64,000 nt of DNA, taken from positions 1-64,000 of the forward strand of contig NZ_JACCKX010000002.1 in the NCBI RefSeq assembly GCF_013423955.1, in the 5' to 3' direction. The notes beneath the pieces were generated by a model. It had not been told where the DNA came from. It saw nothing but the letters and a program-made list of their open reading frames with translations, and did not search any database. This stretch comes from Ottowia beijingensis (lineage in GTDB: Bacteria > Pseudomonadota > Gammaproteobacteria > Burkholderiales > Burkholderiaceae_C). Positions 20,775 through 31,726 of the stretch are shown here, one piece after another. Positions within the stretch are counted from its first letter, which is position 1. The number at the start of each line of letters is the position of its first letter. The position numbers and the translations under genes are program-made.

Positions 20775-23515
20775 GGGTCTCCTCGTTTTCAGTGCAATAA
20801 GTGACGGTACGAAAAGCTAGCACTGGCGCGGAGGTGGTGTTGGTAGATCGTTGATTTCATTGACTTTCCTGTTCACTTTCAAATCTGCGATTCGTGGCGT
20901 CAAACCGTGGTCGGTTTCATCCATTGGTGCCAGTTATCGATGCATTTGGCCGCGAAGGCAGGATTTGGTCAGCATAGCGGTCAACCGGGAAGCGAAACAC
21001 ACCCCGCAAGTTGATGCTCTCCAGCCTGGTGGGCGCAATCTTCCCGATCAGTTCCGGTGGAATGACCTGGCGGCGGTTCGACCAGCGATCCAGGACCGCC
21101 TGCATCTGTGAGGTATTCCACGCCATCACGATGTTGGCCATCAGGCTCAACGCATCGGCCACAGCCTGCATTTCATCGACACGTTTGGCCTGCGCCGGGC
21201 TGATCCGGCCGGTATAAATGGCGCGCTTGAGGGCGTTAACAGCCTCGCCCCGATTGAGCACCCGGCGCAACTCGTTCCTGAAAGCGTCCTTGACAAAGTA
21301 GTCAGCCAAAAACGCCGTACGCAGCAACCGCCCCAATTGCACGCCAGCCTCATAGATTGGATCGCCCTGGGCGGCAGAACCGAACCGCGCAAGAGCTGCC
21401 ACCGCACTGGCATGTCCGCTCATGACCGAGGCTGCCAGGTGCACCAGACTATCCCAATGCTTTTCGATCAAAGCGACGTCGACATTGGCTTCGCACACCG
21501 CAGCGATTTCTGCGGGCACTTTGGTGCCGCGTGGCACAAAGAGGTGGCGCTGTTTGAGTTCCTTCAACCGCGGGCAAAGATCAAAACCAAGCAAACGGGC
21601 ATGTGACATGGCAAAGTCGGTGTAGCCATGGGTATCCACAGCAAGCTGGCTGGTCTCCAGCTTTTCTTGGCGGATGACACCTTCAATGGCCACGCCCGCC
21701 TGGCGCTCATTGAGCACAAAGGGCTGCGCATGGAAGATGCCCCACCGGTCTTTTACATGGGAGTAGATTCCAATGGAAGGTGTGTTGCGCCGAGGATCAA
21801 GCCGGGCTTGCCACACCCGTTTGGTGGTCTCCATGCTCATCATGTCAGAAGATGCCAAATCGGACCGCCCCCAGGTGGCGGCAATCGGGTGTCGCTGCAT
21901 GAATTCCAGCACAGCCTGGCAGGCCTGGCTCAGACGCCGTTCGTCCCGCGCCCAGCGCATGGCCTGGCGAATGCTGGTGGCAGACAATTGCGGAATCATG
22001 CGCGCGCATTCGACCGCAGTCAGACTGGTGCCGTGGGCCATGATGCCGGCATAGACCATCAGCAGCTCGTCGGTAGAGCGCGGCTCACGTCCGAGCATGA
22101 TCCAGCTAAAGCGCACCTGGGCGTCAACGGCCAGAATCACTTCCGGCAATTGAACCTCACCGATGCGGTGATCCAAAGCCGCGCGCAGCTTGGTCACTTC
22201 TGGGTCTTCGTCCTCTGCGGGCAATGGCGACAAATGGAGTTCATCATCCACGCGCAGTACGCCACTGCGGGCTGCAGCGGCCACCGCATCGACACCGGCA
22301 GTTACTCTGGCCAGCAAAGGCTTCAAGAAAGTGGCAGCCTTGCTGGGTAACGATAGACGGGCATAGTGTTTCTTGGACTCTGCCTGCCAACGCTCGTCCG
22401 TGAAGAACAAGCGCGCACGACCCCGAAAGCTCAGGCTGTGCTCAATCCAGACCGAGCCATTGCGCACCGCGCGGCGCAGGGCAAACAGGGTGGCCACCTC
22501 CAACGCCTGAAACGCCCGTTCCCGGTCTGGGCTGGAGATCGAAACCTGCCAGATCATTCCCAGACTTGGTGCCACCACTTCAACTGGCAGCTTTCTGGAT
22601 CCTTTGAGATATAAAGCTTGCAGCTTGGCAAGGTACTCGATGGCAGGATGCTCGCCGGTGGCCTGCCAGGGCAGCTTTGCAATGGCGACGAGCAACGACC
22701 GCACGGGGCGAATTCCATCAATCAATCCCTCGCGGACCAGGGAGGCCCTGCTCGGTGGTTTGCGTTTCTGGGTTTCGGTGATCAAGGCTTCAAGACGGGC
22801 ACGCAACTCAGCATCTGGCACCGCACCTTGCGCGCTCAAGGCAACAAGTTCGCCGAGCAGCGTTTTGTACATTGCGGCCCAATTGACGGTAGCGGGGACA
22901 TCGGCGGCAGCCTGACGCCACAGATCGGCGATCCGGCGCTGCACCATAAGGATCAACTGGTCTGTGGTGGTGAACAGGCAATACCGAAGAAAGCATGCGA
23001 CCTCCACGGTGCGCGCTGGCTCTTTGATCTTGGCTCCGGCTGAGGGCGGCCTGGAGACAAGTCGGCGCGCGTAGCGGCGCAAGATGAGATCGGGGATGTC
23101 TGCCAGGTGCTTATGAACGTCCAGCGTGTAAAGCAGGTCGATGCGCTCCAGTACCTCGCTGATTTGGCGGGTTGAGTGTTTCGCCGGTGCAGCCCATAGC
23201 CAACTCTGCTGGGTTTGTCCATCTGGGCGCAGCTCTGAAACTGAGCTCGCCAGCGATCAAGTGTTGCTGGATCAACGCTGGCGGCGATGGCGGTGCCTGT
23301 TTCAACTTCAAGCTGGGCAAGTGCCGCCGCAATCAGTGTCCGAATTGCCCGCTCGTGCACGATCACCAGCTTGTTCTTGTACAGCCATTGACGCGCCCGC
23401 ACGAGTAGCTGATCGCGGTCGGCGCAGCGCGCCACTTCGTCGCGCAGTTCACGTACCAGTGAGCGGCGCTGGTGCTCGCTCATCCGCAACGCTTGCTGGA
23501 TAAGCGCTGCAAGCT
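20775..23515 (-). mobile_element. IS1071 copy 1, truncated at the transposase 5' side
   Basis: The left end begins with GGGTCTCCTCGTTTTCAGTG, which I recognise as the IS1071 terminal repeat (Tn3 family). From 20775 to 23200 it appears identical to 61575-64000, a constant offset of 40,800 bp. It spans about 2.74 kb; full IS1071 is about 3.2 kb, so roughly 0.46 kb including the second repeat is absent. At 23513-23520 the sequence passes into the 4-oxalocrotonate tautomerase region. IS1071 is typical of catabolic transposons in Comamonas and relatives. Confidence 0.88.
20917..23513 (-). pseudogene. tnpA: IS1071 Tn3-family transposase, 5'-truncated and frameshifted
   Basis: About 865 of the expected roughly 970 residues remain. 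The main frame (to about 23215) contains the Tn3-type catalytic region, with VDTHGYTDFAMSHARLLGFDLCPR (second acidic residue) and later EANVDVALIEKHWDSLVHLAAS, and ends RYADQILPSRPNASITGTNG. The upstream part (LIQQALRMSEHQRRSLVREL) lies in another frame, joined by a slip near 23235. Immediately upstream of it a stop codon at the junction ends the frame. Truncation makes this copy inactive in cis, although the copy at 61.6 kb may still be complete outside the window. Confidence 0.88.
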
Positions 23516-23533
23516 ATTTTGGCCACAAGGCGC

Positions 23534-23725
23534 TTACCGTCCCAGTTCCTTGGCGCTGACGCCCGCGATGCCCCAGTTTTCCTTGGGAACATCGTGGATC
23601 CAGACGCGCACGTTGGCGGGCGGCGCGCCCACTGCATCGACGAGGGCCTGGGTCACCTTCTCGATGACAGCCTTTTTCTGCTCCTCGGTGCGGCCTTCGA
23701 TAATGTAGATCTGTGCGAATGGCAT
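23534..23725 (-). CDS. dmpI: 4-oxalocrotonate tautomerase
   Basis: An intact 63-residue tautomerase. The mature protein starts with the catalytic Pro1 (MPFAQIYIIEGR), and the residues around VRVWIHDVPKENWGI fit the XylH/DmpI family, which forms hexamers. It converts 2-hydroxymuconate to 2-oxo-3-hexenedioate in the dehydrogenase branch of the meta-pathway. It is the last gene of the lower operon and ends only about 20 bp from the truncated IS1071. Confidence 0.93.
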   Translation of the reverse strand: MPFAQIYIIEGRTEEQKKAVIEKVTQALVDAVGAPPANVRVWIHDVPKENWGIAGVSAKELGR

Positions 23726-23751
23726 GGTGTGTCCGTCTGTGAAAAAGGGGT

Positions 23752-24734
23752 TTATTCCGCCTTGATGCCGTTCTTGCGGATCAGGTCGCCCCAGCGGCGG
23801 TTTTCGGTGCGGATGAACTCGGCAAACTGCTGCGGCGTGGTGACGCGCAGGTTGCCGGAGATGTTGTCAAACGCGGTCTGCGCTTCGGGGGCGGCAGAGC
23901 CGGCGGCCCAGGCAGCCTGCAGCTTCTGGACGATGGCTGCGGGTGTGCCGGCGGGCGCGATCAGGCCAAACCAGGTCTCCACCTCAAAGCCGGGGTAGCC
24001 GGACTCGGCGATCGTCGGCACATGGGGCAGGGCCCTGGTGCGCTGTTGCGATGTGACCGCGATGGCCTTGAGCTTGCCTGCCCTGACATGCTGCAAGGTG
24101 GTGGCCAGCGAGCTTTCCATGCTCATCAGCACCGTGCCCGACAGCAGGTCCGGCACGATCTGGCTGGAGCCCTTGTACGGCACGTTGGTCAGCTTGATAC
24201 CCGCCACCGACTGCAGCAGCTCGGCCGCCAGGTGGTTGCTGGTGCCGATGCCGGAAGTGGCGTAGCTGAGCTTGCCGGGGTTGGCCCTGGCATAGGCCAC
24301 CATGCCCTTGAAGTCGGAGAACGGCGCCGACGGATTCACGACCAGCGCGCAAGGCGTGGTGCCCACCAGGAGATCGGGACAAAGTCTTTTTCGACATTGA
24401 ACGGCACGCTGCCATACAGGTGCGGGGCAATCGCCAGGCTGCTGATGGCCGACAGGCCGACGGTGTAGCCATCCGGCGCGGACTTGGCCACCGCGTCGGT
24501 GCCGATGTTGCCGCCCGCGCCGGCCTTGTTTTCCACCACGAACTGCTGGCCCAGCTGGTCGCCCATGGCCTTGGCGGCCGTGCGGCCCATGATGTCTGTC
24601 GGCCCGCCGGGCGGAAAGGGCACGATCAGGCGCACAGGCCTGGTCGGGTAGGCCGACTGCGCCCAGGCGGCGCCGGGCAGGGTTGCGCCCAGCGCGGCCA
24701 GCGCGCCTGCGGTCATGAAGTCACGTCGTTGCAT
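23752..24734 (-). CDS. Bug/TctC-family periplasmic binding protein (one frameshift)
   Basis: A periplasmic solute receptor of about 327 residues. The N-terminus MQRRDFMTAGALAALGA has a twin-arginine-like signal peptide. Family motifs follow: YPTRPVRLIVPFPPGGPTDI near residue 30, GAGGNIGTDAVAKSAPDGYT near 75, and LPHVPTIAESGYPGFEVETWFGL in the last third. A slip near 24372 separates the halves. No TctA/TctB membrane partner is nearby, so it is an orphan receptor, as is common in Burkholderiales. In the meta-pathway operon it may help sense or take up an aromatic acid; the ligand is unknown. Confidence 0.88.
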
Positions 24735-24787
24735 GCGCTGTCTCCAGTTATCGTTGTGGTTGCATCAAAAAGGGGCGACGCGGCCCC

Positions 24788-25572
24788 TCAGGCAAAGCGC
24801 AGCGAGACGCTGCCCATGCCCTGCACGCGCAGGCAGACGCTGTCGCCCGCGGCCACGGCCACGGCTTCGGTGGCGCCGCCCGACAGAATCAGGCTGCCGG
24901 CCGGGATCTCCTGGCCGCGGCGGCCCAGGTGGTTGGCCAGCATGGCAATGGCCGCTGCGGGGTGACCCAGCACGGCAGCGCCAGCGCCCAGAGCGACGGG
25001 CTCGCCGTTTTTCTCCAGCACGATGCCCACGGTGCGCAGGTCCACGTCTTCGGGGCGCATCGCGCGCCCGCCGACCACGAAGCGCGAGGCCGAGGTGTTG
25101 TCGGCCACCACGCTCTTGAGGTCAAACTTGTCGCGGTAGCGGCTGTCGATGACCTCGATGCCGGGCAGCACGAAGTCGGTTGCCGCCAGCACGGCGCCGA
25201 TGTGGCAGCCCGGCCCTTGAGCGCGTGCTTGAGCACGAAGGCGATTTCGGGTTCTACCTTGGGGTGAATCAGTTCGGCGGTGTTCACGGTGGCCCCTTCG
25301 GAGACCACGTATTCATCGACCAGGAAGCCGAACACCGGGTTGGTCACGCCCATTTGTTTCATTTTGGCGTGTGAGGTCAGGCCCGCCTTCAGGCCAACAA
25401 CGCGCGCGCCGCGTGCCAGCTTGCGCTGCAGGATGACATCTTGAATCGCATAGGCATCGTCCCAGTCCATATCAGGGTGGTCGTTGGTGATTTTGGGTGT
25501 ATCGCGAACTTCAAGCTGGCAGGTTTCCAGGTGTTCAGCAAGTTGGGCGATGGTTTGGGGTGAGAGTGCCAT
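24788..25572 (-). CDS. dmpH: 4-oxalocrotonate decarboxylase (one frameshift)
   Basis: About 261 residues of the FAH-like decarboxylase/hydratase family. Diagnostic for the XylI/DmpH branch are VEPEIAFVLKHALKGR (metal-binding Glu pair), VIDSRYRDKFDLKSVVADNTSASRFVVGG and RPEDVDLRTVGIVLEKNGE, plus the GAGAAVLGHPAAAIAMLANHL block. The slip near 25213 falls between KGR and VLAATDFVLPG. The enzyme decarboxylates 2-oxo-3-hexenedioate to 2-oxopent-4-enoate with Mg2+, usually in complex with the hydratase (dmpE product at 29967). Confidence 0.9.
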
Positions 25573-25646
25573 AGTGAATACTCCAAAAAGTTGGGATGAA
25601 TAAAAAGTCGGAAATCGTTAGCCCAAGTGCCGCGTTGGTTAATGGG

Positions 25647-27104
25647 CTATAGCCTGAAAGGCTGCCCTGCCTGGCGCAGAACTGGGGTCACCCGGTTGCT
25701 GGGTACGGCGGGCACCGGTGCGCTTGTTTGGGGTGTCGCTGCGGCGGCGGTGGCCGGAACGTTGCGGCCTGTGCTATCGCCCAGGGCGCTCAAGGCGTTT
25801 TTGACGCGGTCGTAAGCGGGGCGCACCTGCTCGGGGACCAGTTGCCGGATGGTGTCAAAGTCGCCCTGGCGGGCACACTCCAGCATTCGGGCACGCACTT
25901 GGCGGTAGTGCGCCATGGCGCGGTCAAAGTCTTGGCCGGCAGCGCGGGTGCGCAGGGTGGCGGCCTGGGCCCATGCCTGGTCGATGAGCTGGTCGAGTTC
26001 ACCAATGCGGTGAACTACGGCGGCCACATCGTTCCATGTTTCGGAATTCATGATAAGGATGTTGCAGGCACGCATTTCTTCCACCCCATCGCTGATCACT
26101 TCCAGCGCCTGGCGCTTGGGCTGCAGGGCGGCTGTTTCGCGTTTGAGCTGGCCCACCATGGCTTGCACGGTGCGCACCTGGGTGTTGCTTTTGCCAATCC
26201 ATTCCACCGATTCCTTGGCCGCTTGTGACAGAGTTTCGCTTTGCTGGCGCAGGCGTTCGCCCCAGTGGGTTTGTGTTTGCACCGCCTGGGCCATGCTGCT
26301 GGTAGCGGTCAGCGCCTGTTCAGCCCGGGCGCGGATGTCGGCCAGGGCATTGCTCGTTTGTTGGGTGCGGGCCACACCGCTATCCATGCCTTGCAGCACG
26401 GTTTGCAGAAATTGATCGGCTTCTTGCGTGCTATGGGTGATGCCGACGACCATCTGCTGAATTTGCTGGGTCGCTTCGCTGGTGCGGGCGGCCAGTTTGC
26501 GCACTTCGTCGGCCACCACGGCAAAGCCCCGACCCTGCTCGCCCGCTCGGGCGGCTTCCACGGCGGCGTTGAGGGAGAGTAAGTGCGTTTGCATGGCTAC
26601 GTTCTTAATCATGGACAGGATGCCGTCAATGGCGGCAGTGTGCTGGCGGACTTCGCCAAAACGGACATCCAGGCCATGGGCAGAACTGCCCAGGGCGGTG
26701 ATTTGCTCTGTTGTCTCGCGCAGCAAGCGGTCGCCATCGAGTGCCAGCTCGTACATGGATTGCACTTGCTGGCGAGAGATGTCGGCCGATTGCACCACCG
26801 TCTCGACGCTTTCAGACAAGCCATGCACGCTCTGATCCAGGGCCTGCAGGCTGCTCTCTTGCGTGCGAGAAAAAGCCACCACCCGGGTGAAGGAGGACAG
26901 CATGCTCGCGTTATTGACAATCACGTCCAGCGCGTGCTGGTCGATCTGTGCCAATACGGTCTGGCGAGAAGCGCCCCGGCGGTTGCGCCACCGAAGTCTT
27001 CCACGACTGCACCAGGCCACCAGGGCCACCAAGGCCATTCCGCACAGCAGGCCCAGCGCAAAGCCAAGCCCTGTAGCGGGGTTCCACCATGCGAGCATGT
27101 TCAT
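25647..27104 (-). CDS. Methyl-accepting chemotaxis protein without a periplasmic sensor domain
   Basis: Intact, about 485 residues. I chose ATG 27104, 8 bp after AGGAG, over an upstream GTG. A single membrane helix ([20 protein letters not shown], residues about 10-32) is followed directly by the cytoplasmic signalling hairpin. The tip motif [28 protein letters not shown] lies near residue 190. A helical C-terminal segment of about 130 residues ends in a Pro/Thr-rich tail. With no periplasmic loop, it may respond to an internal signal such as metabolism or redox state. Its place between dmpG and dmpH links it to phenol taxis; that link is inference. Confidence 0.87.
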   Translation of the reverse strand: MNMLAWWNPATGLGFALGLLCGMALVALVAWCSRGRLRWRNRRGASRQTVLAQIDQHALDVIVNNASMLSSFTRVVAFSRTQESSLQALDQSVHGLSESVETVVQSADISRQQVQSMYELALDGDRLLRETTEQITALGSSAHGLDVRFGEVRQHTAAIDGILSMIKNVAMQTHLLSLNAAVEAARAGEQGRGFAVVADEVRKLAARTSEATQQIQQMVVGITHSTQEADQFLQTVLQGMDSGVARTQQTSNALADIRARAEQALTATSSMAQAVQTQTHWGERLRQQSETLSQAAKESVEWIGKSNTQVRTVQAMVGQLKRETAALQPKRQALEVISDGVEEMRACNILIMNSETWNDVAAVVHRIGELDQLIDQAWAQAATLRTRAAGQDFDRAMAHYRQVRARMLECARQGDFDTIRQLVPEQVRPAYDRVKNALSALGDSTGRNVPATAAAATPQTSAPVPAVPSNRVTPVLRQAGQPFRL

Positions 27105-27201
27105 TGGAGGCACTCCTGGTTCAAGGGTTGATCAAGGGTTGAGCGTGGTGGCCCAGGTCAGCACCGCGCTGGGGCAGTGCTGACGTTGCTTTGCAAGCAG
27201 G

Positions 27202-28225
27202 TTATGCAGGCAGGGCAATGCCACGTTCGCGGGCCATGGTCAGGGCGGTGTCTTCAATCATGTCTTCCTGACCACCCACCATGCCACGGCGGCCCAGCTC
27301 GACCAGCAGATCGCGCGCCGGAATGCCGTACTTCTTCTCAGCACGCTTGGCAAACAGCAAGAAGCTGCCATACACCCCGGCGTAGCCCAGCGTGAGCGCG
27401 TCGCGGTCGATGCGGATAGGGAAGTCCATCAAGGGTACGACCAGGTCTTCGGCCACGTCTTGGATCTTCCACACGTCCACCCCGGTTTGGATGCCCATGC
27501 GGTCGAGAACGGCCACCAGCACTTCCATCGGGGTGTTGCCTGCGCCAGCGCCCAGGCCAGCAGCAGCGGCATCAATGCGGTTGGCACCGGCCTCGATGGC
27601 GGCCACGCTGTTGGCTACGCCCATGGCGAGGTTGTGGTGGCCGTGAAAGCCCAGCTCGGTCTCGGGCTTCAGGGCATCGCGCACGGCAGCGATGCGCTCT
27701 TTCACCTGGTCGGGCAGCAGGTAGCCGGCCGAGTCGGTGACGTAGATGCAGTTAGCACCGTAGCCTTCCATCAGCTTGGCTTGTTTGATGAGACCGGCAG
27801 AATCGCTCATGTGCGCCATCATCAGAAAGCCGACGGTGTCCATGTCCAGTTTGCGGGCCATGGTGATGTGCTGCTCGCTCACATCGGCCTCGGTGCAGTG
27901 GGTGGCCACGCGGATGGTGTGCACACCCAGGCCATGGGCCATTTTGAGGTGATCGACGGTGCCGATGCCCGGCAGCAGCAGGGCCGAGACTTTGGCCTGT
28001 TTCATTAGCGGGATGACGGTGCTCAAATACTCTTCGTCGCTGTGCGCCGGAAAGCCGTAGTTCACCGAAGCGCCGCCCAGGCCATCGCCGTGGGTGACCT
28101 CGATGAGTGGGATGCCTGCAGCGTCCAGCCCCTGGGCCACGGACTTCATTTGCTCCAAGGTCATCAGGTGGCGCTTGGGGTGCATGCCGTCGCGTCATGT
28201 CGTGCAGGGTGATTTTTTGTGTCAT
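27202..28225 (-). CDS. dmpG: 4-hydroxy-2-oxovalerate aldolase (one frameshift)
   Basis: About 340 residues of the DmpG family. A slip near 28195 separates the start [11 protein letters not shown] from [16 protein letters not shown]. Metal and substrate residues sit in [33 protein letters not shown] and [15 protein letters not shown] (HxH metal site). The C-terminal helices match the dehydrogenase-contact domain. DmpG cleaves 4-hydroxy-2-oxovalerate to pyruvate and acetaldehyde, which is channelled to the adjacent DmpF. Confidence 0.92.
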
Positions 28226-28236
28226 GTCAAAACTCC

Positions 28237-29141
28237 TTAGGCGGCTTGCAAGGTGAGCGTGCCGGCCAAAATTTCTTCGGCAAACATTTCGGCGGTGCGC
28301 GCGGCAGCGGCGGTCATGATGTCCAGGTTGCCGGCGTACTTGGGCAGGTAGTCGCCCAGGCCTTCAACCTCCAGAAAGACCGAGACGCGGTTGCCGTCAA
28401 ACACCGGGCCGTTGACCAGCTTGTAGCCGGGCACGTACTTTTGCACTTCGGCCAGCATGTCGTGAATGCTCTTGGTGATGGCTTCGCGGTCGGGCTCGCC
28501 TTCCACCAGGCAGTGCACGGTGTCGCGCATGATCAGCGGTGGATCGGCCGGGTTGATGATGATGATGGCCTTGCCCTTTGGCGCCGCCCACCTTCTCAAT
28601 GGCACCGGCGGTGGTGCGGGTGAACTCGTCGATGTTCTTGCGCGTGCCGGGGCCCGCCGAGCGGCTGGAGACGGTGGCGACGATCTCGCCATACGCCACA
28701 GGCTGCACGCGGCTCACCGCTGCGACCATGGGGATGGTGGCCTGGCCACCGCAGGTGACCATGTTGACGTTCATCTCGGCCTTGCCCACGTGCTCCTTCA
28801 GGTTGACGGGCGGCACGCAGAACGGGCCGATGGCCGCAGGCGTGAGGTCGATCATGAGGGCGCCCTGCGCGTTGACCTTGCGCGAGTTCTCGGCGTGCAC
28901 GTAGGCGCTGGTGGCGTCGAAGACGATTTGCACGCCGTCTGCCTTCATGTAGGGGATCAGGCCATCCACGCCTTCGTGGGTGGTTTTGATGCCCATCTCA
29001 CGGGCACGCTTCAAGCCGTCCGATTCGGGGTCGATACCCACCATCCACACGGGTTCGAGCACGGGGCTGCGCTGCAGCTTGGCCAGCAGGTCGGTGCCGA
29101 TGTTACCGGGGCCGATCAGGGCACATTTGATTTTGGGTCAT
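28237..29141 (-). CDS. dmpF: Acetaldehyde dehydrogenase (acylating) (frameshifted)
   Basis: About 302 residues. The start [23 protein letters not shown] requires one lost A near 29128; the original ATG is at 29139-29141. The Rossmann motif GPGNIG, the catalytic Cys in [13 protein letters not shown] near residue 132, and [20 protein letters not shown] are all present. A second slip near 28577 splits AKG from [11 protein letters not shown]. DmpF forms a channelling complex with DmpG and makes acetyl-CoA from acetaldehyde, NAD+ and CoA. Confidence 0.93.
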
Positions 29142-29163
29142 AAGAAGTCCTTTGGAAAAAGGG

Positions 29164-29956
29164 TCAGCAAATCGAAGACAGGATGCCGCCCTCAACCCGC
29201 AGCGCTGCACCATTGGTGGCGGAGGATCGGGGGCTGCACACATAGGCCACTAGTGCGGCAACCTCGGAAGGTTCGATGAAGCGGCGCAGCAGCGAGGTGG
29301 GGCGTGCCTGGGCGAAAAAGCGCCGCTCGGCCTCGGCCAGATCCACGCCCTGGTCGGCAGCCAGCTTGGCGAAAAAGTCGCCCACTCCCTCAGTGCTGGT
29401 GGGGCCGGGCAGCACGGCATTGACCGTCACGCCCGTGCCTGCGCAGTGCTGCGCCAGCCCGCGTGAGACGGACAGCTGTGCTGCCTTGCTCATGCCGTAA
29501 TGCACCATTTCGGTGGGGGATTCACGCCGGACTCGCTGTTAATGAACACGATCCGGCCCCAGCCTGCGGCCTGCATGGCGGGCAGCAGTGCGCGGCTTAG
29601 GCGCACGCCACTCATCACGTTGGCATCAAAAAGCGCTGCCACTGGGCATCGTCGATGGCCCCGAAGGGCTGCGGATCGAAGATGCCGAAGTTGTTCACCA
29701 GAATGTCCACGCCCGCGCTGGCCTGGGCCAGCAGGTCGCAGCCGACGGCCGTGGCCACGTCGGCAGCCACGCCGCGCACCTGGGCCTGTGGCACGGCCGC
29801 CTGCAGGCGCTGCACGGCTTGGGCCACGCGCTCCTCGCTGCGGCCATTGAGCACGACGGCCACGCCTTCGCGTGCTAGTTCGGTGGCAATGGCAAAGCCA
29901 ATGCCTGCGGTGGAGCCGGTGACCAGGGCGCGTTTGCCGCTGAGTTGCAAGTCCAT
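29164..29956 (-). CDS. SDR-family oxidoreductase (frameshifted)
   Basis: About 263 residues of a classical short-chain dehydrogenase. It shows VTGSTAGIGFAIA near residue 12, VDILVNNFGIF near 85, INSES near 140 and YGMSKAAQ (catalytic Tyr-x-x-x-Lys) near 157. Slips near 29625 and 29518 are bridged. The NNFG in place of NNAG is a minor variation. It sits between dmpE and dmpF, where the classical dmp operon has no gene. It may handle an alcohol or hydroxy side product; the substrate is unknown. Confidence 0.82.
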
Positions 29957-29966
29957 GCCGCGCTCC

Positions 29967-30754
29967 TTAGAGGAAACGCACCGAGCAACCGCCGATGCCG
30001 CCGATGGTCACACGCAGGTTGTCGCCCGCTTGCACAGGCACCATGATGCCCAGCGAACCCGACAGCACCACTTCACCGGCTTCCAGCGCAATGCCCAGGC
30101 GGCCCAGCGTGTTGGCCAGCCAGGCCACGGCGTTGGCGGGGTGGCCCAGGGCCGCAGCGCCAGCACCGGTGGCAACGATCTCGCCATTCTTTTCCAGTAC
30201 CATGCCGCAGGTGCCCAAGTCCACGTCGCGCGGATCGACCAGGCGGTCGCCCAGCACGAACACGCCGCAGCTGGCGTTGTCAGCCACGGTGTCTTGAATC
30301 TTGATTTTCCAGTCGCGGATGCGCGAATCCACGATTTCAAAGCAGGCCATCACGCCCTCGGTGGCGGCCAGCACGTCGGCCGCCGTCACGCCGGGGCCCT
30401 TGAGGGTTTTCTTCAGCACGAAGGCAATCTCGCCCTCGGCCTTGGGTTGGATCAGCGTGTTGGCGGGCACGGCCTCGCCTTCGTTGAACACCATGCCGTC
30501 GGTGAGCCAGCCAAAGTCGGGCTGGAACACGCCCAGCATGTTCATCACGGCCTGGCTGGTCACGCCAATTTTCTTGCCGACCACTTTTTCACCAGCGGCC
30601 AAGCGGCGCGCCAGCATTTTTGCTGGATGGCGTAGGCGTCTTCAATGGTGATGTCGGCATGGAGGTTGGTCAGCGGCTCCAGCGTTTGGCGCTGCGTCAG
30701 GGCCTGGTACAGCTCGTCGCCCAGTTGTTCGATCAAGGCAGGGGTCATGGTCAT
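29967..30754 (-). CDS. dmpE: 2-oxopent-4-enoate hydratase (one frameshift)
   Basis: About 262 residues of the DmpE/XylJ/MhpD family. The start at 30754 follows AAGGAACCCCC. A slip near 30613 splits DAYAIQQKM from LARRLAAGEKVVGKKIGVTS. The metal site is KAEGEIAFVLKK near residue 108, followed by FEIVDSRIRDWKIKIQDTVADNAS and LGHPANAVAWLANTLG. It hydrates 2-oxopent-4-enoate to 4-hydroxy-2-oxovalerate. The distinct DWKIKIQD segment separates it from the decarboxylase at 24788. Confidence 0.92.
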
Positions 30755-30790
30755 GGGGGTTCCTTTGGCGAGGGTGTTCAGAAAAGTCGT

Positions 30791-31653
30791 TCAGGGCCGC
30801 AGCGGCAGCGGCTCGTCGGGGTGCGCTTCAGCAAGGAAGTCGCCCACCAGGCGGGCAAAGCGCGCGGCGTGTTCAATTTGCGTCCAGTGGCCGCATTGGC
30901 CATAGACGTGCAGTTGGGAGCGCTGAATCCAGCTGGACAAGGTCAGCGAGGTGCTCAGCGGGATCACGCGGTCTTCGCGGCCATGGATGACCAGGGCTTG
31001 GTGCGGCAGGGCACGGATGTCGGCCTCGGCGCTGGCCAGGGCTTCAATCCAGCGCTGGCGCGGGGCGGGGAACATGGCGGCGAACGATTCTTGAAAGCCG
31101 GGGCGGATGCTGGCCTCAAAGCGCAGGCGCGCCAGGTCGTCGCTCATCAGGCCTTGGTCGAAGGCGAAGTAGTCCATGATGGCGCGCATGTTCTCTACCG
31201 AGGGGGTAGCCCCACACGGCGTCCAGCCCCTCGGTCAGGGAAGGAGACACCGGCACTGCCCATCAGCACCAAGCGGCGCACGCGCTCGGGGTGGGCAATG
31301 GCCAGCGCCAGCGACAGGCCGCCGCCAAACGAGTTGCCCACCAGGTCGGTGCGCTCAATGCCTAGGGCATCGAGCAGGCCCACAGCCTGGCGCACCCAGG
31401 CGTCCATGCTGTAGACAAAGCCTTGCGGGCGCTCCGAGTAGCCAAAGCCCACCATGTCGGGCGCAATCACGCGGGCGTTCTGCGCCAGCGCGGGCATCAC
31501 CAGGCGCCAGTTGGCCCAGGCAGAAACACCCGGCCCCGAGCCGTGGATGAGCAGCACGGGCGCGCCCTGGCCACCACTGTCGTGGTAGTTGGTGCGAATG
31601 CCCGCTGCTTCGATGCTGTGCCCGATCTCGGGGTTGGACGATGTATTGCTCAT
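30791..31653 (-). CDS. dmpD: 2-hydroxymuconic semialdehyde hydrolase (frameshifted)
   Basis: An alpha/beta hydrolase of about 287 residues. The oxyanion-side motif is LLIHGSGPGVSAWANW near residue 35, the nucleophile elbow GNSFGGG (Ser about 107), the acid in HGREDRVIPL, and the catalytic His in GQCGHWTQIEH near the C-terminus. A slip near 31230 splits AGVSFP from LDAVWGYPPSVENM. The enzyme cleaves ring-fission products of alkylcatechols or catechol to 2-oxopent-4-enoate and an acid, the hydrolytic branch of the meta-pathway. Confidence 0.92.
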
Positions 31654-31726
31654 GTGAAACTGTCTCCTTGCTATTTTTATAAGAGCTACTCGCGCTTGCC
31701 TGGCAAGCGCGAGAGGCCGATTTGGC

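Noticed and set aside
20775-23515. Complete, active IS1071 at the left end
   Set aside because: The transposase 5' end and the second terminal repeat are absent and the frame slips near 23235.
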